This document shows positions 44,958-53,818 of a stretch of DNA of 64,000 nt, piece by piece. Within the stretch, counting starts at the first letter, position 1, and every line of letters starts with the position of its first letter. The notes beneath the pieces were generated by a model. That model ran no database searches. It was not told where the DNA came from and worked only from the letters and a program-made list of their open reading frames with translations. Source of the stretch: Anaerosomatales bacterium (GTDB lineage Bacteria; Actinomycetota; Coriobacteriia; Anaerosomatales; Anaerosomataceae). The stretch lies in assembly GCA_030019445.1 (NCBI GenBank), contig JASEEU010000007.1:18991-82990 (forward strand), given 5' to 3'. The translations under genes were made by a program, and so were the position numbers.

Positions 44958-46096
44958 TGGACCGCGTCCGTCCGTCTCGGCCGGACCTCGCCGACCTCGC
45001 GCCCTACACCTCCAAGGAGATGCGCGCCGAGGTGATGCTGGCCTCCAACGAGAATCCGCGCAACCTCCCCGGCGAGCTCCTCGACAAGCTTGCCGACCGC
45101 GTGCGTGACATCGAGTTCAATCGCTATCCCGACCCGATGTCCTCGCACCTGCGCTCGCTCATCGCCGAGGCCAACGGGCTCGACGCAAGCAACGTGCTCG
45201 TGGGCAACGGGGGTGACGAGCTCATCCTGGACTGCATCCTCGCGTGGGGTGGACCCGGGCGCACCGTGCTCGACCTGCCGCCCACGTTCGTCATGTACGG
45301 CATCGACGCCCACATGACCGGCACCGAGGTCGTCCGCATCCCGCGCGACGAGGAGTTCCGCGTGGACGGCGAGGCGGTGCTCGCGCGGCTGGCCGAGGGC
45401 GACATCGACATCGTCTTCATCTCCAACCCCAACAACCCCACCGGCGACATCTCGCCCGAGACGCTGCTCATCGACATCCTGAATACGACCGATGCGCTCG
45501 TCGTCGTGGACGAGGCGTACTTCGAGTTCTCGCGCCACACGATGCGCCCGCACATGGACCGGCACCCCAATCTCGTCATCTTGCGCACGTTCTCCAAGGC
45601 GTTCTCGCTCGCGTCGATGCGTGCCGGCTACCTGCTCGCGCATGCCGATGTCGTCGCCGAGCTCACCAAGGTGCGCCAGCCGTACTCGGTCAACCGCTTC
45701 ACGCAGCTCGCCGCGTCGCTGGTCTTCCGGGAGCGCGTCGTCTTCGAGGCCACCATCCATGAGCTGCTGCGCAACCGCGACGTGCTCGTCACCGGGCTCT
45801 CGGCCATGCCGGGGGTGACCTGCTACCACTCGGAGGCGAACTTCGTGCTCTTCCGCGTCCCGCAGGCCTCGGCCGTCTGGCGCGACCTGCTGCACGACCA
45901 CTCGATCCTGGTGCGCGACTTCTCGCGGACGCCCGGACTGGAGGACTGCCTGCGCGTGACGGTCGGCACCGAAGAGGAGGTGCGGCGCTTCCTGGCCGCG
46001 CTCGACGAGATCCTCGCGTCCAAGCGCGCGTCCGACATCATGGGCGTGAGCGCCACTGCCGCACGACACGAGAAGAAGGGAGCGGGCGATGCCTGA
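44957..46096 (+). CDS. hisC: Histidinol-phosphate aminotransferase
   Basis: A 379-residue fold-type I PLP enzyme: LASNENPRNLP, NRYPDPMSSHLR, GNGGDELILDC, SNPNNPTGDISPE, VVVDEAYFEF, and the PLP-lysine segment RTFSKAFSLASMRAGYL. It transaminates imidazole-acetol phosphate. Position inside the his operon supports HisC over a general aromatic aminotransferase. The ATG at 44957 overlaps the hisD TGA. Confidence 0.95.
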   Translation: MDRVRPSRPDLADLAPYTSKEMRAEVMLASNENPRNLPGELLDKLADRVRDIEFNRYPDPMSSHLRSLIAEANGLDASNVLVGNGGDELILDCILAWGGPGRTVLDLPPTFVMYGIDAHMTGTEVVRIPRDEEFRVDGEAVLARLAEGDIDIVFISNPNNPTGDISPETLLIDILNTTDALVVVDEAYFEFSRHTMRPHMDRHPNLVILRTFSKAFSLASMRAGYLLAHADVVAELTKVRQPYSVNRFTQLAASLVFRERVVFEATIHELLRNRDVLVTGLSAMPGVTCYHSEANFVLFRVPQASAVWRDLLHDHSILVRDFSRTPGLEDCLRVTVGTEEEVRRFLAALDEILASKRASDIMGVSATAARHEKKGAGDA

Positions 46097-46679
46097 TCGC
46101 GCCGCCACGGTCACCCGCGCCACGTCCGAGACCGACATCACCGTCCGTCTCGGCCTGGATGGCGACGGGTCGGCTGACGTCGCCACCGGCGTGCCGTTCT
46201 TCGACCACATGCTCGAGGCGCTCGGACGTCACGGACTGTTCGCGCTCGAGGTGCGGGCCGAGGGAGACCTTGAGGTCGACGCGCACCACACGGTGGAAGA
46301 CGTCGGCATCTGCCTGGGTCAGGCGTTCGCCGAGGCGCTCGGCGACAAGCGCGGCATCCGGCGCTTCGGCTCGGCGGCCGTGCCGATGGACGAGGCGCTC
46401 GTGCTCGCCGCCGTCGACATCTCCGGACGAGGCCACGTGACCTACGCGGTGACGGTCCCGATCGAGATCATCGGGACCTTCGACACGACGCTCGCCAAGG
46501 AGTTCGTCACCGCGTTCGCGATGAACGCGGGGGTGACCGTGCACCTGCACTCGCTCGCCGGCGAGAACGCGCACCACATCATCGAGGCTGCGTTCAAGGC
46601 GCTCGCGCGCGCGTTGCGCGAGGCGTGCGATCTGGACGAGCGTGTGACCGGCATCCCCTCAACCAAGGGTGCGCTGTGA
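46089..46679 (+). CDS. hisB: Imidazoleglycerol-phosphate dehydratase
   Basis: A 196-residue monofunctional dehydratase: VPFFDHMLEALGRHG, VDAHHTVEDVGICLGQA and a repeated half with HHIIEAAFKALARALREA. The histidine clusters bind the two manganese ions. It has no fused histidinol-phosphatase domain, so histidinol phosphatase must be encoded elsewhere. It overlaps hisC by 8 bases. Confidence 0.96.
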   Translation: MPDRAATVTRATSETDITVRLGLDGDGSADVATGVPFFDHMLEALGRHGLFALEVRAEGDLEVDAHHTVEDVGICLGQAFAEALGDKRGIRRFGSAAVPMDEALVLAAVDISGRGHVTYAVTVPIEIIGTFDTTLAKEFVTAFAMNAGVTVHLHSLAGENAHHIIEAAFKALARALREACDLDERVTGIPSTKGAL

Positions 46680-47299
46680 TCGCGATCATCGACTACCAGA
46701 TGGGCAACCTGCGCAGCGTGCAGAAGGGCTTCGAGCACGCGGGCGTGACCGACGTCGTCGTGACCGACGACCCCGCGGTCGTCGAGGCCGCCGACGGCGT
46801 CGTGCTGCCCGGGGTGGGAGCCTTCCGTGACGCCTCGGCGAACCTGCGCGCGTCGGGTATGTGGGACCTCGTGCGCGAACGCATCGCGGCGGGCGATCCG
46901 TTCCTCGGCATCTGCCTTGGCATGCAGCTGCTGGCCGACGTCGGTCTGGAGGACGGCGAGTGGCAGGGGCTCGGCGCGGTGCCCGGCACGTGCGAGCGCC
47001 TTGCCGGCGGCGTGAAGGTCCCGCACATCGGTTGGAACACCGTGACGTATCCGACGGCGAGCCGGGTCTTCTCCGGTATCCCGGAGGGCTCGGCGTTCTA
47101 CTTCGTGCACTCCTACCACCTCGAACCTGCCGATCCATCCTGTATCATCGGTCTGACCGAGTACGGCGTGCGTTTCGCGGCGGCCGTGCAGGCGGGTCCG
47201 GCGGCGTACGCGGTGCAGTTCCACCCGGAGAAGTCGTCGGCGCTCGGGCTCAGGCTTCTCGCGAACTTCGGTGCGATCGTGACGGAGGCAGGCCGATGA
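46676..47299 (+). CDS. hisH: Imidazole glycerol phosphate synthase, glutaminase subunit
   Basis: A 207-residue class I glutamine amidotransferase: IIDYQMGNLRSV, LPGVGAFRDA, nucleophile C80 in GICLGMQLL, and a C-terminal FHPEKS with the His-Glu pair. It feeds ammonia to HisF. The GTG at 46676 overlaps the hisB stop (GTGA). Confidence 0.95.
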   Translation: MIAIIDYQMGNLRSVQKGFEHAGVTDVVVTDDPAVVEAADGVVLPGVGAFRDASANLRASGMWDLVRERIAAGDPFLGICLGMQLLADVGLEDGEWQGLGAVPGTCERLAGGVKVPHIGWNTVTYPTASRVFSGIPEGSAFYFVHSYHLEPADPSCIIGLTEYGVRFAAAVQAGPAAYAVQFHPEKSSALGLRLLANFGAIVTEAGR

Positions 47300-48018
47300 T
47301 CATCTTCCCCGCTATCGACATCCTCGACGGCAAGGTCGTCCGTCTTCGGCAGGGCATGCTCGACGCCGTGACCGTCTACAACGATGACCCTGTCGACCAG
47401 GCGAAACGGTGGGCCGAGGCAGGGGCCGAGTGGATCCACGTCGTCGATCTCGACGGGGCCGTGACCGGCCACCCGCAGAACCACCACATCGTCGAGCGGA
47501 TCGTGGATGTCGGCGTTCCGGTCCAGACCGGCGGCGGCGTCCGCTCCATGGAGACGATCGACCGCATGTTCGACGCGGGCGTGCAGCGCGTCGTCCTCGG
47601 CACGTCGCTCGTGACCGAGCCGACGCTCGTCGCCGAAGCCTGCGAGAAGCACAAGGGCATCGTGGCGGGCATCGACGCGCGTGACGGCAAGGTCGCGATC
47701 TCCGGATGGCGCGAGGGTACGGAGTATGGCGTGCTGGAGCTCGTTCGCGAGCTCGAGCTCCTCGGCATCAAGCGGCTTGCCTACACCGACATCTCCAAGG
47801 ACGGCATGCAGCAAGGCGTGAACTACGGCGCATACCGCGCGCTCGCGTCGCAGATCGACATCCCCATCGTCGCCTCCGGCGGAGTGAACTCGCTCGGCGA
47901 CGTCCGCGACCTCGCCACGCTCGGCTCGCAACTCGAGGGCGTCATCATCGGCACCGCGCTCTACACCGGCGCGTTCACCCTCGAGGACGCCATCGCGGCG
48001 GGTCACGGAGAGGAGTAG
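47296..48018 (+). CDS. hisA: ProFAR isomerase
   Basis: A 240-residue TIM barrel that opens the ribose ring of 5'-ProFAR. It has [64 protein letters not shown] and [10 protein letters not shown] separate trpF is present at 61274, so the bifunctional PriA role is not required. The ATG at 47296 overlaps the hisH stop. Confidence 0.95.
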   Translation: MIIFPAIDILDGKVVRLRQGMLDAVTVYNDDPVDQAKRWAEAGAEWIHVVDLDGAVTGHPQNHHIVERIVDVGVPVQTGGGVRSMETIDRMFDAGVQRVVLGTSLVTEPTLVAEACEKHKGIVAGIDARDGKVAISGWREGTEYGVLELVRELELLGIKRLAYTDISKDGMQQGVNYGAYRALASQIDIPIVASGGVNSLGDVRDLATLGSQLEGVIIGTALYTGAFTLEDAIAAGHGEE

Positions 48019-48019
48019 G

Positions 48020-48787
48020 GTGCTCACCAAGCGCGTCATCCCGTGCCTCGACGTCCACGAGGGGCGCGTCGTCAAGGGTGTCAACTTCGTGGACCTGCGT
48101 GACGCCGGCGACCCGGTGGAGCTTGCCGCCGTCTACGACCGCGAGGGCGCCGACGAGCTCGTCTTCCTCGATATCACCGCGACGCACGAGGAGCGGCCGC
48201 TGATGCTCGAGGTCGCGCGTCGTGCCGCCGAGGAGGTCTTCATCCCGTACACCGTTGGCGGCGGGATGCGCTCGGCCTCCGACATCCGCGCGATGCTGGC
48301 GGCGGGGTGCGACAAGATCTCGATGAATTCGGCGGCGGTCGCCCGGCCCGACCTCATTACCGAGACCGCGCGTATCTACGGGTCGCAGTGCATCGTCGTC
48401 GCCATCGACGCGCGCCGCGTGCCCGGCAGCTCGCCCGCCCGTTGGGAGGTCTTCGTCGCCGGGGGGCGGACGAACACCGGTCTCGACGCGGTGGCGTGGG
48501 CCGAGGAGGCCGAGCGCCGGGGCGCAGGCGAGTTGCTGCTCACGAGCATGGACCGCGACGGCACCAAGGACGGGTTCGACATCGACCTGACGCGCGCGGT
48601 CACCAAAGCGGTCGGCATCCCGGTCATCGCCAGCGGCGGGGCGGGTGAGCTCGACCACTTCGCCGAGGTGGTCATCGAGGCCGATGCGGACGCGGTGCTG
48701 GCGGCGAGCGTGTTCCACTTCGGCGAGTTCTCGGTCCGCCAGGTCAAGGAGCGCATGGCATCGCACGGCGTGCCGGTGCGCTTGTAG
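48020..48787 (+). CDS. hisF: Imidazole glycerol phosphate synthase, cyclase subunit
   Basis: A 255-residue TIM barrel forming IGP and AICAR with HisH. It has [19 protein letters not shown], the catalytic aspartate region [29 protein letters not shown] and the second catalytic stretch [15 protein letters not shown]. The GTG start follows GAGGAG one base after hisA. Confidence 0.96.
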   Translation: MLTKRVIPCLDVHEGRVVKGVNFVDLRDAGDPVELAAVYDREGADELVFLDITATHEERPLMLEVARRAAEEVFIPYTVGGGMRSASDIRAMLAAGCDKISMNSAAVARPDLITETARIYGSQCIVVAIDARRVPGSSPARWEVFVAGGRTNTGLDAVAWAEEAERRGAGELLLTSMDRDGTKDGFDIDLTRAVTKAVGIPVIASGGAGELDHFAEVVIEADADAVLAASVFHFGEFSVRQVKERMASHGVPVRL

Positions 48788-48808
48788 GGCGGAAGGAAGG
48801 GGGTCGCC

Positions 48809-49528
48809 GTGGCGACCGGAGGGGGTGGGTCCGGGGGCAGGGCGCCCCGGGCGAAGGCCGTGGGACTCGGGCTGATCGCGCCTGCGGCAGGGGCGCTCGT
48901 CCGGTGGGCGACGCTCAACGGCGCCATCAACGAGTACCGGGCGTGGGCGAGCGGTGACAACCCGCTCATCAGCGATTACACGCAGGGCATCTTCGGGACG
49001 ATGGTCGGGGCGGCGTTCTTCCTGTTGCTCGCGATGCTTGGCGTCGTCATCGCCGTCTATGTGGGCCGCGAAGTGATACCCGGCATCGTGACCGGAGTGG
49101 GTGCGGGCGTCCTCTACGCACTGGCCGGGACGCTCTACACAGTGAGACTGGAGCGGCTGGCCGTGCCGGCCGACGTCGTCGCGCGGGTGGGCGTCGTCGC
49201 CACATGGCTCGGCGCACTCGGGCTCATGATCGTCCCCACGGCGATCGGCGTGGTGCTCGGGACGATCGCCGCCCGTGCGCGCTCCAACAGAGAGGAGCGC
49301 TCGGACTGGGCGCCGGTCCCCGTGACGGAAGGTCGACCGAGCGTGGCGCAACTGCAGATGGCACGAGGAGCCGGCGCCGAGGACGAGCCGGTCGAGGACG
49401 CAGCGCCCCACGCAGCGCCGGCTACCGTCGCCGCCGAGGAGCGGCGTGCCATGCGCTGTGCGAAGTGCGGCGCCTCCAACGCGCCGTTCCGTACGTCATG
49501 TATCGCGTGCGGACGCCCGCTCGGCTGA
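48809..49528 (+). CDS. Membrane protein with C-terminal zinc ribbon
   Basis: A 239-residue protein inserted between hisF and hisI. About four hydrophobic helices (for example [59 protein letters not shown]) are followed by a cytoplasmic linker and a zinc ribbon, C217-x2-C220 and C231-x2-C234 (KCGASNAPF). The same ribbon type ends the protein at 50870. Function is unknown. The GTG start follows GAAGGAAGGGGG. Confidence 0.75.
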   Translation: MATGGGGSGGRAPRAKAVGLGLIAPAAGALVRWATLNGAINEYRAWASGDNPLISDYTQGIFGTMVGAAFFLLLAMLGVVIAVYVGREVIPGIVTGVGAGVLYALAGTLYTVRLERLAVPADVVARVGVVATWLGALGLMIVPTAIGVVLGTIAARARSNREERSDWAPVPVTEGRPSVAQLQMARGAGAEDEPVEDAAPHAAPATVAAEERRAMRCAKCGASNAPFRTSCIACGRPLG

Positions 49529-49539
49529 TCGGAGGACGA

Positions 49540-50007
49540 ATGGCGAGGACACTGGGACGGGCGGTGCTTGCGGTGGCGGTAGGTTCTGCGCTCCCGCTGC
49601 TCGCCGGCGCGCTCACGTGGCTGCTGCGCGCGGAGGTCGTGAGCGACAGCAGCGGTGAGCGGGCGGCCGCCGCGATCATCATCATGTTCTCGTGGTGGTT
49701 CGCCGTCATCCTCGGTGTCGCGCTTACCGTGCGTCTCGGCAAGAGCGTGTGGCTCGGTTGCGCCACCGGTGCCATCGCGGCCGTGCCGATGGCGCTCTCA
49801 GGGGCGTTCGGCGCGACCGCGTCCGACGTCACCGCGGTCGGTCTCGGCGACCTGCTTTACGCGGGCGCGGTCGGCGTCCTGGTGCCGGCCGGCGCCGGGC
49901 TGGCGCTCGGCTGGCGGATGCTCAAGCGTGACGCCGAGATCGAGGGCAAGCGCGTGGAGCGCGAACGCCGCGCCGCCGAGCACCGCGCGCGAGGGGCAGC
50001 CGGCTGA
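49540..50007 (+). CDS. Small multi-pass membrane protein, unknown function
   Basis: A 155-residue protein with about four membrane segments ([76 protein letters not shown]) and a charged C-terminal tail ([22 protein letters not shown]). No conserved motif is recognised. It is 12 bases after the zinc-ribbon membrane gene, with GGAGGA as ribosome site, so the two probably work together. Confidence 0.72.
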   Translation: MARTLGRAVLAVAVGSALPLLAGALTWLLRAEVVSDSSGERAAAAIIIMFSWWFAVILGVALTVRLGKSVWLGCATGAIAAVPMALSGAFGATASDVTAVGLGDLLYAGAVGVLVPAGAGLALGWRMLKRDAEIEGKRVERERRAAEHRARGAAG

Positions 50008-50093
50008 CGCGGACGTTGCGGGCCCGTCCGAGGGCGGCGCGCGCGCGAGGTTCCTGCTACTCTCGTCGTGGCGTCTCGGAAAGGACGATCGCG

Positions 50094-50495
50094 ATGGAGC
50101 GCGAACGGCACGACCTGCGCATCGCCGACCTCGCATTCGACGAGCGGGGGCTCATCCCGGCCATCGTGCAGCAGCACGATACCGGCGAGGTCCTCATGCT
50201 CGCGTGGATGGATGCCGAGGCGCTCGAGCGCACGCTCGATACCGGTCGCGCGTGGTACTGGAGCCGGTCCCGACAGGCGTACTGGATGAAGGGCGAGACC
50301 TCGGGTCACGTGCAGGAGGTCGTCGAGGTGCGCTACGACTGTGACGGCGACACGCTGCTCGTGCTCGTGGACCAGCTCGGGCCGGCGTGCCACACAGGGG
50401 AGCGCTCGTGCTTCTACCGGACGCTCTACCCGACCGCGGCGCCGCGGGAGCCCGTCTCGCCGCCCGGCGATGAGGACGACCTCCCGCTCTCATGA
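50094..50495 (+). CDS. hisI: Phosphoribosyl-AMP cyclohydrolase
   Basis: A 133-residue zinc enzyme opening the adenine ring of PR-AMP. It has [44 protein letters not shown], the metal-binding YDCDGDTLL and the cysteine motif [13 protein letters not shown]. It is separate from hisE rather than fused. The start at 50094 has GGAAAGGA upstream; the longer frame has none. Confidence 0.95.
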   Translation: MERERHDLRIADLAFDERGLIPAIVQQHDTGEVLMLAWMDAEALERTLDTGRAWYWSRSRQAYWMKGETSGHVQEVVEVRYDCDGDTLLVLVDQLGPACHTGERSCFYRTLYPTAAPREPVSPPGDEDDLPLS

Positions 50496-50524
50496 CCGAC
50501 ATCTGACGAGGAGTTGATGCGCGC

Positions 50525-50863
50525 ATGGATCACACCGCCGGTCCTCTCGGCGAACCGACCGTCCCCGCAGCGCCGTCCATCGGCGAGGTCCTCGAAGAGG
50601 TCTTCGCCGTGCTCGAGCAGCGCAAGCGCGAGATGCCCGAAGACAGCTACACCGCCAAGCTGCTGCTCGGTCCGCAGGACAAGCTGCTCAAGAAGATCGC
50701 CGAGGAGTCGGGCGAGGTCATCATCGCCGCGCGCGACCGCGATGCCGGGCAGCTGCGCTACGAGATCGGCGACCTGCTCTACCACCTGCTCGTCGTGATG
50801 GTGCGCGAGGGGCTGACGCTCGACGATCTTGCCGCCGAGATGGCGGACCGTCGGCGTAAGTAG
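50525..50863 (+). CDS. hisE: Phosphoribosyl-ATP pyrophosphohydrolase
   Basis: A 112-residue all-helical MazG-fold enzyme: IGEVLEEVFAVLEQRKREMPEDSYTAKLL (in parts) and the metal-binding KKIAEESGEVIIAARD with EIGDLLYHLLVVM. It converts PR-ATP to PR-AMP, the substrate of HisI 30 bases upstream. Confidence 0.95.
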   Translation: MDHTAGPLGEPTVPAAPSIGEVLEEVFAVLEQRKREMPEDSYTAKLLLGPQDKLLKKIAEESGEVIIAARDRDAGQLRYEIGDLLYHLLVVMVREGLTLDDLAAEMADRRRK

Positions 50864-50869
50864 GCGGCG

Positions 50870-52603
50870 GTGACGGCGGCGCGCGCGCAGCATATCGGCG
50901 GGACCGAGATACCGCCGGGGGTGCGGGCCGAGAAGATCGAGCCGCTCTGGAGGCGCGTCGACCGCAACCGCGTCAAGTTCGTGGCGCTCACGCTCGCCTA
51001 CATCGTGAGCGTCGCAGGGTTCTTCACCGTCATCGCGGTCCTCATCGCGCTGGCGCTCCCGTTCCTCTCCGGCAACCCGTATGCCGCGCTCACCGGTCTT
51101 GCGTACGCCAGGATCGTGGCGCGCGTCGTCTTCGTCGTGGCCGCCGGGGCTTGCGCGATCTGGGTAGCGGTGCAGATGGCGCGCTCGGAGCGCTCCCTTC
51201 TCGCGCGGCTCGACGCCCGTCGCTCCCCGCAGGGGGAGGACCTCGCCACCAAGGGTGCGCTGAAGGACATGGCGATCGCCGCCGGCTTCGAGCATGCGCC
51301 GCAGCTCCACGTGATCGACACCGCCAACGTGAACGCGTTCGCCCTCGGTCGTAGCCCCGACCGCGCGGTGATCGGTGTGACGCGGGGCTTCATCGACAAG
51401 CTCTCAGCTGACGACCAGCGAGCGGTCTTCGCCAACCTCATGGCGCGGATCGTCTCGCTCGACACCCTCTGGGCGACGGCGGTCTCCGCGCTCGCGGGAC
51501 CCATCTGGGCGCTCAAGGAGTACGAGTTCCGCGCGCAGGAGCGCCCGGTGCTGCACGTCAACGGCAGAGAGGTCACCCGCGACGAGGTGCTCCTCGCCAC
51601 CGGCCGCGCACGCCTCGGCGCGCCGCCGCTGCTCGGCTGGGTATTCCTGTACGGCGCGGTCGTGGTCGTCACCGAGCTGCTCGCGTGGTGGCACCAGGAG
51701 TCGGCGTGGGGCGCCGCCGAGAAGGCCGATGCCGAGGGGATGCTGCTGCTCAAAGACCCGCGGGCGATGCTCGACGCGCTCCAGCACGTGCTCGACCGCA
51801 ACAACCACGTGCCCACTGCGGGCGACGCCTACTCGCAGCTGTTCTTCTGCTGGTCGGGATTCGGTTTCGCGCCGGAGGACGACCCCGAGTACCGGCGGAT
51901 CTGGCGCCTGAAAGAGGTGCTCGGCACCGAGGGCATGGTGCACCGCCCGCGGCCGAACGTGCCCGCGTGGCCCGGTCCGCCTGCAGCGCCCGTGGCCGAG
52001 GCCGCCGCTGCGGCGAGGACGCCGGAGCTGCCTGCCCCGCGACCGGTCGCGACCGAGGTCTCGCGCGGCCCGGACGGCAGGATCGTGCTGCTCGCCGTGA
52101 CGGCGCTCGCCGCGCTTGCGCTCGATGCGGTCCTCGTCATCGGATGGCGCGAGCTCACATCCTCGGCATGGCTCCTCACGCCGGCGGCGACCGTCCTGCT
52201 GCTTGCGCTGCTGCCCGGCGTCGCGTGGGCGGGCTACCTGCTCGCCGCGCAGCGTTCCGGCCCGGCCGAGGCGGTCATGTGGCTGCTCGCCGCGTTCGGG
52301 GTGTTCTGTGTGCTCACGCTCGGCTACGGCATCCTCGCGGTCCTCGCGTGGGCCGCGGCAGCCGCGCTCGGGGTCTCGCTCGGCGCCGGTGCCGCACGCC
52401 GGGAGTGGCGCGCCGGTCTCGCCGCGGTCGTATCACCCGAGGTCGCCGCGACCGGTGTCGCCTCGCCTGTCGCCGGCGCAGCGGAGGCATCCGGGAGCGC
52501 CACGGCGGCCGCGCGTGTCTTCGTGCGCTGCCGTTGGTGCGGGGCGGGCAATGCGCCGCTCAACCGGCAGTGCACCGTGTGTGGGAAGGCGCTCAAGCCG
52601 TGA
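50870..52603 (+). CDS. Degenerate M48-family (HtpX-like) membrane protein with C-terminal zinc ribbon
   Basis: A 577-residue protein. N-terminal membrane helices are followed by an HtpX-like core with NAFALGRSPDRAVIGVTRGFID. In active M48 proteases the next segment is HExxH, but here the aligned residues 189-193 are N-L-M-A-R, so two zinc-ligand histidines and the catalytic glutamate are gone. The downstream EKADAEGMLLLKDPRAMLDAL segment resembles the third-ligand region. A proline/alanine linker, about five more membrane helices and a zinc ribbon (C554, C557, C568, C571) complete it. It is probably a non-proteolytic membrane scaffold. The GTG start is 6 bases after hisE. Confidence 0.8.
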   Translation: MTAARAQHIGGTEIPPGVRAEKIEPLWRRVDRNRVKFVALTLAYIVSVAGFFTVIAVLIALALPFLSGNPYAALTGLAYARIVARVVFVVAAGACAIWVAVQMARSERSLLARLDARRSPQGEDLATKGALKDMAIAAGFEHAPQLHVIDTANVNAFALGRSPDRAVIGVTRGFIDKLSADDQRAVFANLMARIVSLDTLWATAVSALAGPIWALKEYEFRAQERPVLHVNGREVTRDEVLLATGRARLGAPPLLGWVFLYGAVVVVTELLAWWHQESAWGAAEKADAEGMLLLKDPRAMLDALQHVLDRNNHVPTAGDAYSQLFFCWSGFGFAPEDDPEYRRIWRLKEVLGTEGMVHRPRPNVPAWPGPPAAPVAEAAAAARTPELPAPRPVATEVSRGPDGRIVLLAVTALAALALDAVLVIGWRELTSSAWLLTPAATVLLLALLPGVAWAGYLLAAQRSGPAEAVMWLLAAFGVFCVLTLGYGILAVLAWAAAAALGVSLGAGAARREWRAGLAAVVSPEVAATGVASPVAGAAEASGSATAAARVFVRCRWCGAGNAPLNRQCTVCGKALKP

Positions 52604-53763
52604 GCGGGCCGACGCGCACACGCCCGGGACGCTTGCGGCGCGTGGCGGTCACAGCCGTGCTCGCCGCTGTGCTCGCGCTGGCGTCCGTCACGCCCGCCGC
52701 CGCTGTCGAGAGCACGCTCGAGCGGGCCACGGACGCGGTCGTGGCGATCACGCTCGGCGCCGATCGCGTGGGGACGGGCATCGTGATCGCGGACGATCGC
52801 GTGCTCACCGCCGCCCATGTCGCCGACGCGGCGGCAGGCGCCCTGCCGGCGCGGATCCTCGTGCGCGACGCCCTCGTGCCCTACGACGTGCTCGCGATCG
52901 ACCGCGCGCGCGACCTGGCGCTCCTCGCCGCGACCATCCCCGACGACGTCGAGCCCATCGTCTGGGGGAACAGCGCGCTGCTCGCGCAGGGCGAGGAGGT
53001 CGTGGCGCTCGGCTTCCCAATCGGCCTGGAGTCCGTGACGCTCACCAAGGGAGTGGTGAGCTCGCCGATGCAGTTCTTCGAGGGCGACACGTTCGTGCAG
53101 ACCGACGCCGCCATCAACCCGGGCAACAGTGGTGGTCCGCTCGTGGATACCGAGGGGCGGCTGGTCGGGATCAACGTGGCCAAGGTGGCCGACGTGCAGG
53201 TGGACAGCGTGGGCTTCAGCGTGCCCGCGGCCGATGCGCTCCGCTTCCTGCAGCGCGAAGCGCCCGACCTCGCGCTTGTGATCGATCCGGGCGTCTCGTC
53301 GGGCATCCCCCGGTGGGCGCTGCCGACGATGGTGGGGCTGCTCGTGGCCGTCCTGGGCGCCATCGCGTTCCTCCGCCTCAAGGAGGTGCGCCGCTCGCGT
53401 CGCGAGGGGCGCACGGCGTCGGCGAGGCCGCGCGGCCGTTTTCGCGTGACGACGCCTACCGGCGCTGCCGAGACAGACGTCCGCTTGCCGGCGGTGGCGG
53501 GCCTGGCGCCCAACGCCGACATCCGGCTCGCCGGCGAGGGCGTCGCGCCCTATCACGCGCGGTTCACGCCGCTGGGGGCGGGCGTGGAGGTGCGCGACCT
53601 CACCGACGGCGAGGGGCTCTACTGCGGGGACCGCTGCGTGCAGACGGTCGTGATAGCCGAGGGAGAGAGCGTGCGCCTCGGCGGTGCGACCGTTACGCTG
53701 CTGGCGCTCACGCAACCGCCCGTGCTCGGCGATGCGGGGGATGGGGACGCCCCCGGAGCGTAG
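52600..53763 (+). CDS. HtrA-like trypsin-fold serine protease with membrane segment and FHA-like C-terminus
   Basis: A 387-residue protein. The signal or anchor is at about 13-35 (RVAVTAVLAAVLALASV). The chymotrypsin-fold domain has a complete triad: H73 (TAAHVADAA), D105 (DRARDLALL) and S177 (NPGNSGGPL). A membrane segment follows at about 228-250 (LPTMVGLLVAVLGAIAFL). The last 130 residues form a beta-rich FHA-like region (LAPNADIRLAGEGVAPYHARFTP). There is no PDZ domain. This topology puts the protease outside and the FHA-like part inside, as in a stress sensor coupled to Ser/Thr phosphorylation. The GTG start overlaps the stop of the M48-like gene. Confidence 0.85.
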   Translation: MSGPTRTRPGRLRRVAVTAVLAAVLALASVTPAAAVESTLERATDAVVAITLGADRVGTGIVIADDRVLTAAHVADAAAGALPARILVRDALVPYDVLAIDRARDLALLAATIPDDVEPIVWGNSALLAQGEEVVALGFPIGLESVTLTKGVVSSPMQFFEGDTFVQTDAAINPGNSGGPLVDTEGRLVGINVAKVADVQVDSVGFSVPAADALRFLQREAPDLALVIDPGVSSGIPRWALPTMVGLLVAVLGAIAFLRLKEVRRSRREGRTASARPRGRFRVTTPTGAAETDVRLPAVAGLAPNADIRLAGEGVAPYHARFTPLGAGVEVRDLTDGEGLYCGDRCVQTVVIAEGESVRLGGATVTLLALTQPPVLGDAGDGDAPGA

Positions 53764-53818
53764 TGCGCGGGCGGCACGGCATCGGTACAATGAAGCAGTC
53801 TGAGGGGGAGGTTTCGGG

